In this document: positions 1 through 9,654 of the stretch, piece by piece
Layout: each line of letters starts with the position of its first letter
How positions within the stretch are numbered: the first letter of the stretch is position 1
Source of the DNA: Companilactobacillus nodensis DSM 19682 = JCM 14932 = NBRC 107160
GTDB taxonomy: Bacteria; Bacillota; Bacilli; Lactobacillales; Lactobacillaceae
DNA length: 64,000 nt
Reading direction: 5' to 3'
Assembly (NCBI RefSeq): GCF_000615905.1
Contig: NZ_BAMN01000007.1
Coordinates: 80,409 to 144,408, forward strand
The notes under the pieces: generated by a model
Database searches by the model: none
The model's input: the letters and a program-made list of their open reading frames with translations, nothing else
What the model was told of the DNA's origin: nothing
Program-made: the position numbers and the translations under genes

Positions 1-419
1 GAATTCAATCCTGTTCTCTTGGCAGCAGCTTGAATTTTCTCAACATAGTCCTCGTCAGCATAAAAATACAATGATTGTTGTGGCAATTGTCCAATTGCAT
101 AACCAAAACCAGTTGCATCAACATCGTGATATGCCAAGCGACGTGAAATCACTACATCACCGATCTTCAAGCCTTCACCAACACCACCAGCTGAACCGGT
201 ATTAACTACGAAGTCAGGTTGGTAACGGTCATTGATCAAAGTTGTTGTCATCCCTGCTTGAACTTTACCAATACCACTTTGTGCTAAATAAACTGAATGT
301 GTCTTGTAAGTACCGATAGTGAATTCAACACCAGCAACTGTTTCATTTTTTACATCACTTAACGATTCTCTAAGTAATTTGATTTCTTCTTCCATTGGAA
401 CGATTACGCCAATTTTCAT
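1..419 (-). CDS. mtnN: 5'-methylthioadenosine/S-adenosylhomocysteine nucleosidase, 3' end off the window
   Basis: Partial gene: the N-terminal 139 codons are visible and the rest lies beyond base 1. The enzyme hydrolyses MTA and SAH (and 5'-deoxyadenosine) to adenine and a ribose derivative in methionine salvage and the activated-methyl cycle. The protein opens with MKIGVIVPMEEE, followed by the family's VVNTGSAGG segment near residue 75 and a YHDVDATGFGYAIGQ segment near 97-111. The ATG at 417-419 follows an AAGGAGAATT ribosome-binding site. It ends an apparent operon behind the small membrane protein, Nudix and MFS genes. The family call is secure. Confidence 0.93.
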   Translation of the reverse strand, partial: MKIGVIVPMEEEIKLLRESLSDVKNETVAGVEFTIGTYKTHSVYLAQSGIGKVQAGMTTTLINDRYQPDFVVNTGSAGGVGEGLKIGDVVISRRLAYHDVDATGFGYAIGQLPQQSLYFYADEDYVEKIQAAAKRTGLN

Positions 420-443
420 TTAAAAATTCTCCTTATATACTGT

Positions 444-758
444 TTAGACAAAAAACAACACTAAAAATACTATCACAATTAAGCCGAATACTGTAATGAT
501 GGCAATATTTAAATGTTTTTTCAAACGATTTGTCTTATTCTCAAAAGATGTCATTTTTTCTTGTTCAATTTGATCAGGATGTTCTCTGCGATACTCTTCT
601 TCAACACGCTTACGTTCCTTGTCTCTTAATTCACGTTGTTTTTTTTCTACCTCATCAGCCGAAACAACTGAACCACTGGAACCGGTCTTTTTACCGCCAG
701 AAAAAGTATCAACTAAAACATCTTTGAACTTATTCCAAAGTTCATTAAGCTTTTGCAT
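444..758 (-). CDS. small single-pass membrane protein with charged linker
   Basis: 104 residues of unknown function. The N-terminal 20 residues are amphipathic, then comes a Gly/Ser-rich stretch. Residues about 36-80 are very rich in Glu, Lys and Arg and could form a coiled coil. One hydrophobic helix, about 83-103, ends the chain. A C-terminal anchor with a cytoplasmic charged part is the simplest reading. The start overlaps the end of the Nudix gene by 14 bases, so it is probably translated with it. Similar small proteins lie between nudF and mtnN in other lactobacilli. It is a real gene by context, but the role is unknown. Confidence 0.75.
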   Translation of the reverse strand: MQKLNELWNKFKDVLVDTFSGGKKTGSSGSVVSADEVEKKQRELRDKERKRVEEEYRREHPDQIEQEKMTSFENKTNRLKKHLNIAIITVFGLIVIVFLVLFFV

Positions 759-1311
759 TCATTAACTCCCAGTATGTTACTGAGTAGATAGATTTTGCAT
801 CACAAATGACGCCGGCTTTGATTTGTTCTTTTGCTTCATCCAATGTTAATTTTTCAACATTCAAAAATTCATCAGGATCCAGTGGACGTTTATTTTCAAC
901 TTCCTTCAGGTTATCAGCTCTGAACATCGTAATCTTCTCATCTGAATAACCGGGGCTTGAATAAAATGAAGTTACTTCATCCAATTGATCCGTTGTCATC
1001 CCAAGTTCTTCATTCATTTCTCTGAGAGCAACTTCTTTAAGATCAGAACCTTCATCTTGGTCGATCTTCCCAGCTGGAACTTCTAATGTTTCTTGTTCCA
1101 TTGGTTCACGCCATTGACGAACGAAGACCATTTTACCATCATCTGTGAAAGGAATGATTCCAACTGCACCGTGGTGTCTAACTAATTCTCTAATTGCGGG
1201 TACACCGTTTGGCAAGATAACTTGTTCAACATCAACGTCAAAAATTTTACCGCCAAACATGCGTTTTGAAGCGACTACTTCTTCATAATATCTTGAATCT
1301 TCTTTATCCAT
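745..1311 (-). CDS. nudF: Nudix hydrolase, ADP-ribose pyrophosphatase type
   Basis: 188 residues. It probably cleaves ADP-ribose to AMP and ribose 5-phosphate. The Nudix box runs from PAGKID (79-84) to REMNEELGM (97-105). The spacer between the Glu after the first Gly and the REXXEE part is about two residues longer than the classical motif, so the fit is slightly irregular. An RQWREPMEQETLEVPAG-like lead-in is typical of the ADP-ribose subfamily. It overlaps the stop of the MFS gene by 8 bases and the next small gene by 14. Substrate is inferred from family only. Confidence 0.87.
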   Translation of the reverse strand: MDKEDSRYYEEVVASKRMFGGKIFDVDVEQVILPNGVPAIRELVRHHGAVGIIPFTDDGKMVFVRQWREPMEQETLEVPAGKIDQDEGSDLKEVALREMNEELGMTTDQLDEVTSFYSSPGYSDEKITMFRADNLKEVENKRPLDPDEFLNVEKLTLDEAKEQIKAGVICDAKSIYSVTYWELMNAKA

Positions 1312-2725
1312 TCTTCAAACCTCGTGATTTTAATAATCTAATTACAGACATAATTATAGCAATTAAACAAATTATTAATGCAAATGACATTGTAACACGC
1401 ATACCATCTATAAAGATATCCGGTCTGCCATCAACATATGTCGTAACTGACTTGCCGTAGAATCCACTCATCGATAAGAACAATATCGTCGTTGAAAATG
1501 AGACTCCAATAATCATTCCTAAATTACGTGATAAAGCATTTAATCCTCCAGCAATACCCAAATCTTTTGGATCAACCGAACTCATGATCATCGTATTATT
1601 TGGGGCTTGAAACAATCCGTTTCCCAACCCGTTCAAACCAATGAACAACAAGATGAACCAAAGGCTAGTACTTACATTAAAGAATAAATATCCAATTTGA
1701 GCAATAGCAAGAACACTTAATCCAGCTATTGTTAACAGGATTGGATTAATTTTAGCCGACATTTTACCAGACAGCGGTGCAACAATAACTTGGACGATTG
1801 GGAACATCATCAAGACATAACCGGCAATCGAAGCACGCATTCCCAACGCGTTTTCCAAATAAAATGGTGAAACGACATTGAAGAAAAAGTTAGTGACAAA
1901 TATCAAGAATCCGACGACTAAACCCAAAGTAAAATCATGATTCTTAAATATTCTCAACTCAATCATTGGTTGCTCAGTAATTTTTTGTAGATGAATAAAT
2001 AACACAAAAAATGCGATGGCAGCAATGAATGTCAAAATAATATAAATATTTGTGAACCCAACTGACTGACCAATGAATATTGCCGCAAAGAATAGTATCA
2101 ATGTGACAAAATAAACTGCGAATCCTCGACGATCGATCTTAGCCGGATTCTTCGGCTCTTTCTTAGGTAAGTTCAGATAACCTAGTAACAACGCAATTGC
2201 ACCAATTGGCAAATTGATCCAGAAAATATAACTCCAGTGGAATTGAGACAAGATCAAACCACCGATACCAGGTCCAGCAATTGCACCAATCGATACAAAT
2301 GAACCAATATAACCCAAAGCATATCCGCGTTCACGTAATGGGAAAGTTTGCGTAATAATACCGTTGTTAGTGGCCATTGCCATAGAAGCACCAAGGGCCT
2401 GAACAGCACGACCAGCCAAAAGAATTGGTAGATCTACACCAAAACCACAAATCAATGAACCGATAATAAATAAAATCGAACCTGTTTTAAAAACTTTTAT
2501 TTTCCCGATTGAATCAGCTAGTTTACCAAATAATAATAGAAAAATACAAATGGTAACTAAATAAATTGAAACGATCCATTCAGCCATATTCATCGGGATA
2601 TTCAAATCCTTACTGATAACTGGCAAAGCAATATTAACGATTGACCCATCTAATGTGGCCATCAAAGTAAAGATACCGACTGAAATCAGTACCATCCATC
2701 TCTTTGGATTTACTTCTTCATTCAT
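1304..2725 (-). CDS. MFS multidrug exporter, DHA2 (14-TM, EmrB/QacA) family
   Basis: 473 residues with about 14 hydrophobic helices, the size of the DHA2 proton-antiport family. TM1 holds LDGSIVNIALPVI (about 25-37), the D-S-x-V-N-x-A-L-P signature of this group. The TM2-3 loop has GKLADSIGKIKVF (motif A) near 66-80. TM5 carries GPGIGGLI (motif C, about 151-158), the antiporter signature. It heads the operon running into nudF and mtnN. There is no adjacent TetR or MarR regulator, so the substrate cannot be guessed. Confidence 0.88.
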   Translation of the reverse strand: MNEEVNPKRWMVLISVGIFTLMATLDGSIVNIALPVISKDLNIPMNMAEWIVSIYLVTICIFLLLFGKLADSIGKIKVFKTGSILFIIGSLICGFGVDLPILLAGRAVQALGASMAMATNNGIITQTFPLRERGYALGYIGSFVSIGAIAGPGIGGLILSQFHWSYIFWINLPIGAIALLLGYLNLPKKEPKNPAKIDRRGFAVYFVTLILFFAAIFIGQSVGFTNIYIILTFIAAIAFFVLFIHLQKITEQPMIELRIFKNHDFTLGLVVGFLIFVTNFFFNVVSPFYLENALGMRASIAGYVLMMFPIVQVIVAPLSGKMSAKINPILLTIAGLSVLAIAQIGYLFFNVSTSLWFILLFIGLNGLGNGLFQAPNNTMIMSSVDPKDLGIAGGLNALSRNLGMIIGVSFSTTILFLSMSGFYGKSVTTYVDGRPDIFIDGMRVTMSFALIICLIAIIMSVIRLLKSRGLKNG

Positions 2726-2754
2726 GACAACTCTCCCAAATAAATTATTTCAAT

Positions 2755-2786
2755 AAAAAAGAAAGCACTATTCAGCGCTTTCTTCA
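2755..2786 (-). terminator. intrinsic terminator after the cold-shock gene
   Basis: On the minus strand AAGAAAGCGCT, a short loop, then AGTGCTTTCTT and a T-run. The 5' arm is made of the last codons of the cold-shock gene, so hairpin and coding end overlap. Confidence 0.8.
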
Positions 2787-2995
2787 TCTTGTTCAGCTTC
2801 TAATATAGTAATATTGACTGCTTGTGGACCTTTGAATCCAGGAGCAACTTCAAACTCTACATCTAGATCAGGCTTAATAAAGTAGTCCTCACGATTTAGA
2901 ATTGAATCCGCAAAGAAGAAAATATCTTCTCCGTCATTATTAATAAATCCAAATCCACGTTCTGTATTAAAACGTACTATTTTTCCTTGAAACAT
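2768..2995 (-). CDS. divergent cold-shock-domain protein
   Basis: 75 residues, against about 66 for ordinary Csp proteins. The RNP1-like motif is RGFGFI (13-18). RNP2 is DIFFF (24-28) where usual Csps have DVFVH, so the nucleic-acid-binding histidine is replaced. The chain ends in an acidic tail (EAEQDEESAE). It presumably binds single-stranded RNA or DNA, with altered affinity. The ATG sits 3 bases after the ileS stop, and its ribosome-binding site (GAGGGC) lies in the last ileS codons. It is therefore likely co-transcribed with ileS under the isoleucine T-box. Family is clear; role unknown. Confidence 0.82.
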   Translation of the reverse strand: MFQGKIVRFNTERGFGFINNDGEDIFFFADSILNREDYFIKPDLDVEFEVAPGFKGPQAVNITILEAEQDEESAE

Positions 2996-2998
2996 ATA

Positions 2999-5778
2999 TT
3001 AGCCCTCAAAACCTTCTTCAATTGTTTGAGGATATTCCTCAGTAACAATCTTAGCACATCTAGCACAGAATGTTGGGAAGTTTGAGTCATCACCGACATC
3101 TGTCTTGATCATACGACATCTTTGACATACTTCGCCATCAGCTTTTTCAACTAATAGACTGGCATCTTCGTACTTGTCAGCGTTAGCTGGAGCGGCATCT
3201 GTACTGATTTCAAATTGTGAAACAATTAATAGTTGACCGAAGTTACTATTGATCTTATCAAATGTCTTCTTAAGATCTTCGCTTGGATAAACAGTAACCT
3301 TAGCTTCTAGTGACTTACCAATTAATTTATCTGCACGTGCCACTTCAAGTGACTTGAGAACATCATCACGGAAGTCCATGAATGCTGACCAGTCTTTTTC
3401 GATTTCATCAGCATCAGCTAAATCTTCGACCTCTGGCATTTCAGCTAATTGAACGAATTCTTCTGGTTCCTTCAAGTATTCCCAAACTTGTTCCATAGTA
3501 TGTGGCAAGATTGGTGTCATCAATTTAGCAATCTTAACAACTGCATCATAGATAACTGTTTGCATTGAACGACGAGAATGTGAATCCTCAGGATCAATAT
3601 AAACAACATCCTTGGCAAAGTCGAGATAGAATGTTGAAAGTTCATTAGTAATGAAACGAACAACATTCTTAGTAACATCTGCGAAGTCGTATGCATCATA
3701 TTCATCATGCAAGTCTTTGACAAGATCATTCAACTTAACAGCGATGTACTTGTCTTCTGGACGAAGATCTTCATAAGCAACACCGTCAGCCTTAGGATCG
3801 AAGTCTGTAGTATTGGCAAGCATGAATCTGAGAGTATTACGAATCTTACGGTATGTTTCTGAAACTTGCTTGAATGAATCAACTGATACGGCAACATCAG
3901 AACTTGAGTCAACTGAAGCAACCCATAGACGGATGATCTCGGCACCAAATTGTCTTTCGATATCAGATGGAGCAATAACATTACCAAGTGATTTACTCAT
4001 CTTAACGCCGTTCTTATCAAGTGTGAAACCTTGAGAAAGAATTGCCTTATATGGAGCAACCCCAAAGGCAGCAACAGATGTGATCAACAATGAGTTGAAC
4101 CATCCACGATATTGATCAGAACCTTCAAGAACTAAGTCAGCTGGGAATTGTAAGTTATCACGTAACTTAGCAACACCAGCGTGGGCTGTCCCTGAATCAA
4201 ACCAAACATCCATGATATCTGTTTCTTTAGTGAACTTACCATTTGGACTAGCAGGATTAGTGTAGCCTTCTGGTAGTAAGTCCTTAGCATCACGTTCGAA
4301 CCAAACATTTGAACCATACTTGCCGAATAAGTCAGCAACGTGATCAATGATTTCCTTGGTCATGATAGGTTCGCCATTTTCAGCGTAGAAAATTGGTAGT
4401 GGAACACCCCAAGCACGTTGTCTTGAGATAACCCAGTCGCCACGATCACGGATCATATTGTAAAGACGAGTTTTACCCCAATCAGGAATGAAACTTACCT
4501 TTTCAAGTTCTGACAATAATTGTGGTCTAAATTTATCGATTGAAGCGAACCATTGTGGTGTCGCACGGAAAATAACGGGTTTCTTTGTACGCCAATCATG
4601 TGGATAACTGTGAGTGAAGAAGTCTAGCTTCAATAATGAGCCATTTTCTGTCATTCTCTTAGTGATCATCTTGTTGGCGTCATCGTAGTAGACACCTTCG
4701 TATTCTGGAACCTCATCAGTAAAGCAACCGTGTTCATCGATTGGTGAGAATATTGGCAACTTGTACTTCATACCAACAACGAAGTCATCAGCACCAAATC
4801 CAGGAGCTGTATGAACTAATCCAGTACCATCATCCAATGTAACGTGTTACCAAGGATCAATAGTGATTCACGATCGTAGAATGGGTGTGTTGCTGTTAGT
4901 CCTTCAAGTTCAGCACCCTTGAAAGTTTTGAGAATCTCAACATTTTCCCAACCAAGTTTTTCTTGTAAGAAGCTGATACGTTCTTCAGCAACGACGTACT
5001 TCTTACCATCAGCATTGATCAATGAGTAGTTGAATTTTGGATTGACACAGATAGCTTCGTTAGAAGGCATTGTCCATGGAGTAGTTGTCCAGATGATGAA
5101 TGAAGTATCATTATCTAGCAAGTCCTTACCATCACGTACTTTGAAAGCAACGAAGATTGATGGTGACTTAACATCTTTATATTCAATTTCAGCTTCAGCA
5201 AGTGTTGATTCTGATGATGGTGACCAATAAACTGGCTTCTTACCACGATAGATGTAACCCTTATTTACCATTTCACCGAAAACTTTAACTTCTTCTTTTT
5301 CGAATTCTGGTTGATAAGTAATATATGGGTGATCCCAGTCAGCTGAAACACCTAGACGTTTGAATCCAGCCATTTGCTTCTTGATTTCACCTTCCGCAAA
5401 GTCACGACACATCTTACGATATTCAGACATGCTGATTTCCTTACGTTTAACACCTTTTTTGGCTAATTGTTGTTCGATTGGTAGACCATGAGTATCCCAA
5501 CCAGGAACATATGGTGAACGGAAACCATTCATTGAATGATAACGAATAATAATATCCTTTGATACCTTATTCAGAGCATGTCCCATGTGAATATCACCAT
5601 TGGCGAATGGAGGGCCATCTAGTAACTCGAAGGTTGGTTTACCTTCGTTTAATTTTTGGCGCTTTTCATAAATTTTGTTTTCTTCCCAGGCTTGTTGCCA
5701 TTCTGCTTCTTTGTTAGGAAGATTTCCGCGCATTGGGAATTTTGTCTTTCCTAAGTTAAGTGTGTCTTTGACTTTCAT
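2999..5778 (-). pseudogene. ileS: isoleucyl-tRNA synthetase, broken by a 1-base deletion
   Basis: Charges tRNA-Ile. The frame is open from ATG 5778 to about 4846 and continues one frame over to 2999. Together that is about 927 residues, the normal class I IleRS length. The HIGH box is HMGH (64-67), KMSKS lies near 593-597, and C-terminal CxxC pairs (CQRC, CARC) form the zinc site. Around 4841-4850 the minus strand reads GGTAACACG where GGTAACCACG would restore N-H-V-T-L-D-D; one G of a GG pair is missing on the plus strand. The gene is essential, so I expect a sequencing error rather than a true pseudogene. A T-box leader lies upstream. Confidence 0.93.
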
Positions 5779-5799
5779 TCTTTCACCCCTCTTGAAATT

Positions 5800-5945
5800 A
5801 AAAAGAACCCATCCAATTCTAGGACGAGTTCTTCGTTATACCACCTATTGGTAATTGATTATACAGTTGTTTAAGAGTTGATATACTAAATAAATTATTT
5901 TACTAACCTCACACCATACGTTAGCTCGCTGAAAGATGTTTTATA
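5800..5945 (-). promoter_or_regulatory. T-box riboswitch leader of ileS
   Basis: The minus strand has the T-box core GGTGGTATAACG (about 5834-5845). It is followed by a terminator stem, AAGAACTCGTCCTAG paired with the later GGATGGGTTCTT plus T-run (5800-5833). Upstream, GCGAGCTAACGTATGGTGTGAGGTTAGT resembles a T-box stem with GNTG-type loop. Uncharged tRNA-Ile should pair with the core, stabilise the antiterminator and allow ileS transcription. The specifier codon could not be assigned with confidence, and the 5' end may extend towards the divIVA stop. Confidence 0.85.
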
Positions 5946-5959
5946 AAGCACTTGTTCTC

Positions 5960-6820
5960 TTAATTATTAGCTTCCCCATTATCGTCAGTTTCTGCACTAT
6001 CAGCTTCATCATCAGTAAAATTAAACGTTGGAGCATTTTGCTCATGACTAACTGTATACGGATCTGCAGGCTTCTCATCGGGAATATTGTTATTATAGTT
6101 CATTTGTTCCTCGTTGGGAATGGTATCAGACGAATTTTCATAATCTGTTTGATCGTTTTCATAATTATCGCCTTGTTGAGCGCCATTATTTTGATCAAAG
6201 TTATCTGGTTCAGGATTATTAGTCTGATTCATATTTGCACTTTGATCGACATTCTGAGTTTGATTATTGGTCTGATCAAAGTCTGTCTGCATTCCCACAC
6301 GTTGTTTCAAATCATCAGTCGAAGTTTCATCAGATAATTTTTCCCATTCAGGACTCTGGATCATATTCAATTGTTGACGAAGAATTTCTTGCAAACCACG
6401 TCTGTAATCCGCTGATTTTTTCTTCAAATCATTAGTTTCAATCGTAACTTGTCGTGCTTTGCTGGAAGCATCCTCTAAGATCTGATTAGACTTAGCAGTT
6501 GATTGATCCAACAAATCACGAGCCTTCTTCTGAGACTCTTCAACAATTACTTGTGCTTCTTGTTCAGCATTAGTCTTTACCTTATCAGCTGCATCTTGAG
6601 CGACAATAATTGATTGATTCAAAGCATCACGCATATCGGTGAAATACTTCAACTGTTCTTTAGTATCTTCTAACTCTTTTTGTATTTGCTCGTTCTTTTG
6701 CAGGGCAAGATCATAGTCCTGAGCAACCTGTTTTAGAAATTTATCAACTTGATCGCGATTGTAACCACGGAATTTGTGTTCAAATTCCTTATCATGTATT
6801 TCTATTGGTGACAATACCAT
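5960..6820 (-). CDS. divIVA: DivIVA, cell-pole and septum curvature protein
   Basis: 286 residues from ATG 6820, chosen because GGGGTGGAG lies just upstream and the protein then opens MVLSPIEIHDKEFE, the normal DivIVA start. FRGYNRDQVDKFL (about 17-29) is the membrane-binding domain signature. Residues about 30-160 are a long coiled coil. The C-terminal third is low complexity, full of Asn, Gln and Asp, longer than in Bacillus. DivIVA marks negatively curved membrane and recruits Min and wall-synthesis proteins. It is the last division gene of the mra cluster, directly before the ileS leader. Confidence 0.95.
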   Translation of the reverse strand: MVLSPIEIHDKEFEHKFRGYNRDQVDKFLKQVAQDYDLALQKNEQIQKELEDTKEQLKYFTDMRDALNQSIIVAQDAADKVKTNAEQEAQVIVEESQKKARDLLDQSTAKSNQILEDASSKARQVTIETNDLKKKSADYRRGLQEILRQQLNMIQSPEWEKLSDETSTDDLKQRVGMQTDFDQTNNQTQNVDQSANMNQTNNPEPDNFDQNNGAQQGDNYENDQTDYENSSDTIPNEEQMNYNNNIPDEKPADPYTVSHEQNAPTFNFTDDEADSAETDDNGEANN

Positions 6821-6836
6821 AATCTCCACCCCTAAT

Positions 6837-7634
6837 TTATTTATTAATGATATTAACGAACAATATGTATTTATTGCCCTTTGACTTACCCATAACATCA
6901 TTAACTCTTACACGACCATATCCACGCACACTCAGCGTATCATTGATCGTTATAAAAGAACTTGCATTTTTGTTGACGACCCAATTCATTTGAACCTTTC
7001 CGTGTTCAACTAAGGTCTTTGCAGTCTGTCTCGATAAGTCATAGGCAGTTGCTACAACGGTATCTATGCGCAATGAATGCACATTTATTACTTCGTCGTG
7101 TGAATCGTCCTTTGGTAATAAGAGTTCCTTAAAATTCTTTTCTGACAAGTGAACTTTGTATGGTCCTATTTTTTGTACTTGCTCGGAAATGAAATCTCCC
7201 ATTTGATCAAAAACAAAAAATTGCCAATTTTCACCGTCAGTTATTATATCCCCAAAGTGATCTCTCTCAACTCCTGATCCAGTCAAAGCACCCAAAATCT
7301 GTCCGTGATGTAAACTAGCAAACTTTTCTGGATACCTAATCTCAAATACAGAAATCTTAAAATCAGACTTTTTAGGTACAAAATAGTCAGGAGCAATAAT
7401 ACCCCTGACTCTCTCTGCCCCTTCAAATCCGCCAAAATAATGAACATACAGATCATCATATTTATTGACGAGATTATTTAGAATCAGCTGTTCTCTTAAA
7501 TTAAGAAAATCGGTTAATTGCGGGATATACATAGTTTGTGTTCTAAGTAGCAGATCGCTCATTTTATCAATGAAGGGCTTTTCTTCTGGACGAAAATATC
7601 CACTTTTTAAGCTTACATTTTCTTTATCTGTCAT
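6837..7634 (-). CDS. ylmH: YlmH, S4-domain RNA-binding protein of the division cluster
   Basis: 265 residues from ATG 7634, which overlaps the ylmG stop as TAATG; a TTG at 7646 is the alternative. The N-terminal two thirds are the YlmH domain (YFGGFEGAERVRGIIAPDY). The C-terminal about 80 residues form an S4 RNA-binding domain (LRIDTVVATAYDLSRQTAKT). Recent work on the family links it to ribosome-associated quality control and septum function; I infer a role only from that. It sits in the conserved sepF-ylmG-ylmH-divIVA order. Confidence 0.93.
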   Translation of the reverse strand: MTDKENVSLKSGYFRPEEKPFIDKMSDLLLRTQTMYIPQLTDFLNLREQLILNNLVNKYDDLYVHYFGGFEGAERVRGIIAPDYFVPKKSDFKISVFEIRYPEKFASLHHGQILGALTGSGVERDHFGDIITDGENWQFFVFDQMGDFISEQVQKIGPYKVHLSEKNFKELLLPKDDSHDEVINVHSLRIDTVVATAYDLSRQTAKTLVEHGKVQMNWVVNKNASSFITINDTLSVRGYGRVRVNDVMGKSKGNKYILFVNIINK

Positions 7635-7900
7635 TAGATTATCCAAAAAATCACTTTCTGTACTAATTCTAGAATAATTAGAGCAATCAGTGGGGAAAAA
7701 TCAATCATCCCAAATCTTGTTGGAATAATCTTCGAGATTGCTCTGAAAAAAGGTTCGACCAATCTGGCAATGAATTGACCAAAAACAGAATTATAAAGTG
7801 CTGGTATAAATGTCAAAATACAATATACAAACACGATCAATTCGTATAGTTGGAATGCACCACCAATAATTAATGGCAAACCATAAGAAATACGATCCAT
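7634..7900 (-). CDS. ylmG: YggT/YlmG family membrane protein
   Basis: 88 residues with two hydrophobic helices (about 15-38 and 65-87) around a short loop containing ARLVEPFFRAISKIIP, the YGGT signature with its R-x-x-P-F. The family is found beside sepF in Gram-positives and chloroplast ancestors. It affects division or nucleoid positioning by an unknown mechanism. ATG 7900 follows GGGGAACCTT. It is translationally coupled to ylmH. Confidence 0.92.
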   Translation of the reverse strand: MDRISYGLPLIIGGAFQLYELIVFVYCILTFIPALYNSVFGQFIARLVEPFFRAISKIIPTRFGMIDFSPLIALIILELVQKVIFWII

Positions 7901-7918
7901 AAGGTTCCCCTATCTATT

Positions 7919-8338
7919 TTATTCGTTTAGCTCAGGAATGCTTCCATCGATTTCAAACTTAGGAGGTGTGCATAAGAAAATCTTATCTCCAACACGTTTG
8001 ATCTCGCCATTGAGAGCATAAATTGAACCGGTCAAAAAGTCGACGATTCGCTTTGATTGCTCATCATTTACATTATTGAAATTAACAATTACAGCCTTAT
8101 TATTCAAAAGTTGTTTTGCAATAACTTTTGCATCTGAATAAACTCTTGGTTGGTAAATAGCAATCTTGCTACTTGCAGTTCTTGGTTCACTTGCAGTTCT
8201 TGGTTCACTTGCAGCATTCATAGAAACTACCTTCTCGTTACCAGAATAATCGGCAGCTGGTTGTTCAGAACTTGTTTGTTCTTCGTAATCATCTTCATCA
8301 TTAATTCCAAAGAAATTACCTAACTTTTCAAAAGCCAT
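7919..8338 (-). CDS. sepF: SepF, FtsZ-ring assembly protein
   Basis: 139 residues. The N-terminal MAFEKLGNFFGI is the amphipathic membrane-binding helix. The linker (about 20-55) holds two tandem ASEPRT repeats. The C-terminal 80 residues are the SepF core (VIVNFNNVNDEQSKRIVDFLTGSIYALNGEIKRVGDKIFLCTP), which binds the FtsZ tail and forms arcs. AAGGAGAA precedes the ATG. It lies directly after ftsZ, as in other Firmicutes, and works with FtsA to tether the ring. Confidence 0.96.
   Translation of the reverse strand: MAFEKLGNFFGINDEDDYEEQTSSEQPAADYSGNEKVVSMNAASEPRTASEPRTASSKIAIYQPRVYSDAKVIAKQLLNNKAVIVNFNNVNDEQSKRIVDFLTGSIYALNGEIKRVGDKIFLCTPPKFEIDGSIPELNE
8172..8207. repeat. 18-bp in-frame tandem duplication in sepF
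   Basis: CTTGCAGTTCTTGGTTCA occurs twice head to tail (8172-8189, 8190-8207), and the first 7 bases of a third copy follow. On the coding strand it gives ASEPRT twice. The two copies are identical, which suggests a recent duplication or an unstable slippage site. Confidence 0.95.
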
Positions 8339-8374
8339 AATAAGTTCTCCTTCTAACTACTTTAACTTGTTAAA

Positions 8375-9607
8375 TTATTTATTATTTCTACGTTTGAAGA
8401 TTGGAGGTGTTGAATCATCATTATCATCGTTCAAATCAATAGTTTCTGGCTTCTTGAAGATTTCGAAATCTCCTTTTTCACCTGAAACATTATTACCATT
8501 TGACTTAGTATCTTGGTTAATATCCCAATCTGCTAATGGATCACTTGATTGTTGTTGCTTTGGAGCTTGTTTAGGAGCTTCATTTTGATTGTTATCAAGT
8601 GTTGCCATACGATTATTTAATTGTGGACGCTTTGCAGGTCTCTTCTTGTCTTCAGTTTCAACACCGGTTGCAATAACTGTAACTTTGACTTGATCGCCAA
8701 GTGTCTCATCGATTGAAGTACCAAAAATGATATTAACATCAGATGTGGCTTGTTCAGAAACAATTTGGGCAGCATCTTGTGCTTCAAACAATGATAGATC
8801 TGGTCCACCAGTAATATTTAGCAAGACTTGTTTTGCACCATCGATTGAAACTTCCAATAGTGGTGAAGAAATGGCCTTGTTTGTGGCATCAGTAATTCTG
8901 TTTTCGCCGTTAGCTGTACCAATACCCATAAGAGCTGAACCTTGATCAGACATAACTGTCTTAACATCAGCGAAGTCCAAGTTAACGAAACCTGGAGAAG
9001 TAATTAAGTCAGAGATACTTTGAACACCTTGACGAAGAACATCATCGGCAATACTGAAAGCTTCGCCCATTGGTGTTTTCTTATCAACGATTTCCAATAG
9101 CTTACTGTTTGAAATAATAACTAATGTATCAACGTCTTTTTTCAATTCAGTAATACCATCTGCAGCAAAACGTGAACGCTTTGAACCTTCAAAGGCAAAT
9201 GGACGAGTAACGACACCAACAGTCAGTGCGCCACTTTCTTTGGCAATACCGGCAACGATAGGTGCAGCACCAGTACCTGTACCACCACCCATTCCGGCAG
9301 TAATGAAAATCATATCAGCACCATCAAGCGCTTCTTTGATGGATTCTTCGCTTTCTTGAGCAGCCTTTTGACCGATCTCAGGGTTAGAACCAGCTCCCAA
9401 ACCTCTTGTTAGCTTAGGTCCTAATTGAATCTTAGTCTCAGCCTTTGAACTTTCAAGTGCCTGTACATCAGTGTTTGCAGCAATAAATTGTACACCATTG
9501 ATGCCAGAATCAACCATTCGGTTAACGGCATTGCCACCAGCGCCACCAACACCGATAACTTTAATAACTGCTCCCGTATTGTTATTTGAATCCAATGAAT
9601 ATTCCAT
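8375..9607 (-). CDS. ftsZ: FtsZ, tubulin-like division GTPase
   Basis: 410 residues. The tubulin signature GGGTGTG lies at 107-113, with the N-terminal [13 protein letters not shown] nucleotide contact (19-31). A long Gln/Asn-rich linker (about 320-400) leads to the C-terminal peptide [10 protein letters not shown], which docks FtsA, SepF and EzrA. The start ATG 9607 has AGTAGGAGGAAC upstream. It polymerises at mid-cell to form the Z ring. It lies downstream of ftsA in the usual pair. Confidence 0.98.
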   Translation of the reverse strand: MEYSLDSNNNTGAVIKVIGVGGAGGNAVNRMVDSGINGVQFIAANTDVQALESSKAETKIQLGPKLTRGLGAGSNPEIGQKAAQESEESIKEALDGADMIFITAGMGGGTGTGAAPIVAGIAKESGALTVGVVTRPFAFEGSKRSRFAADGITELKKDVDTLVIISNSKLLEIVDKKTPMGEAFSIADDVLRQGVQSISDLITSPGFVNLDFADVKTVMSDQGSALMGIGTANGENRITDATNKAISSPLLEVSIDGAKQVLLNITGGPDLSLFEAQDAAQIVSEQATSDVNIIFGTSIDETLGDQVKVTVIATGVETEDKKRPAKRPQLNNRMATLDNNQNEAPKQAPKQQQSSDPLADWDINQDTKSNGNNVSGEKGDFEIFKKPETIDLNDDNDDSTPPIFKRRNNK

Positions 9608-9654
9608 TAAGGAGTTCCTCCTACTACTTTTACTTTTATATTAATAATTAATGT

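Noticed and set aside
2999..5778. Reading ileS as two separate genes (612 and 320 codons)
   Set aside because: The two parts join exactly into one normal IleRS after adding one base; the second part has no ribosome-binding site at its first Met.
5936..6337. 133-codon plus-strand ORF over divIVA
   Set aside because: Low-complexity shadow of the Asn/Gln-rich DivIVA tail; no ribosome-binding site and no recognisable domain.
8172..8215. Start of a CRISPR-like or intergenic repeat
   Set aside because: No spacers; the repeats are contiguous, in frame and inside sepF.
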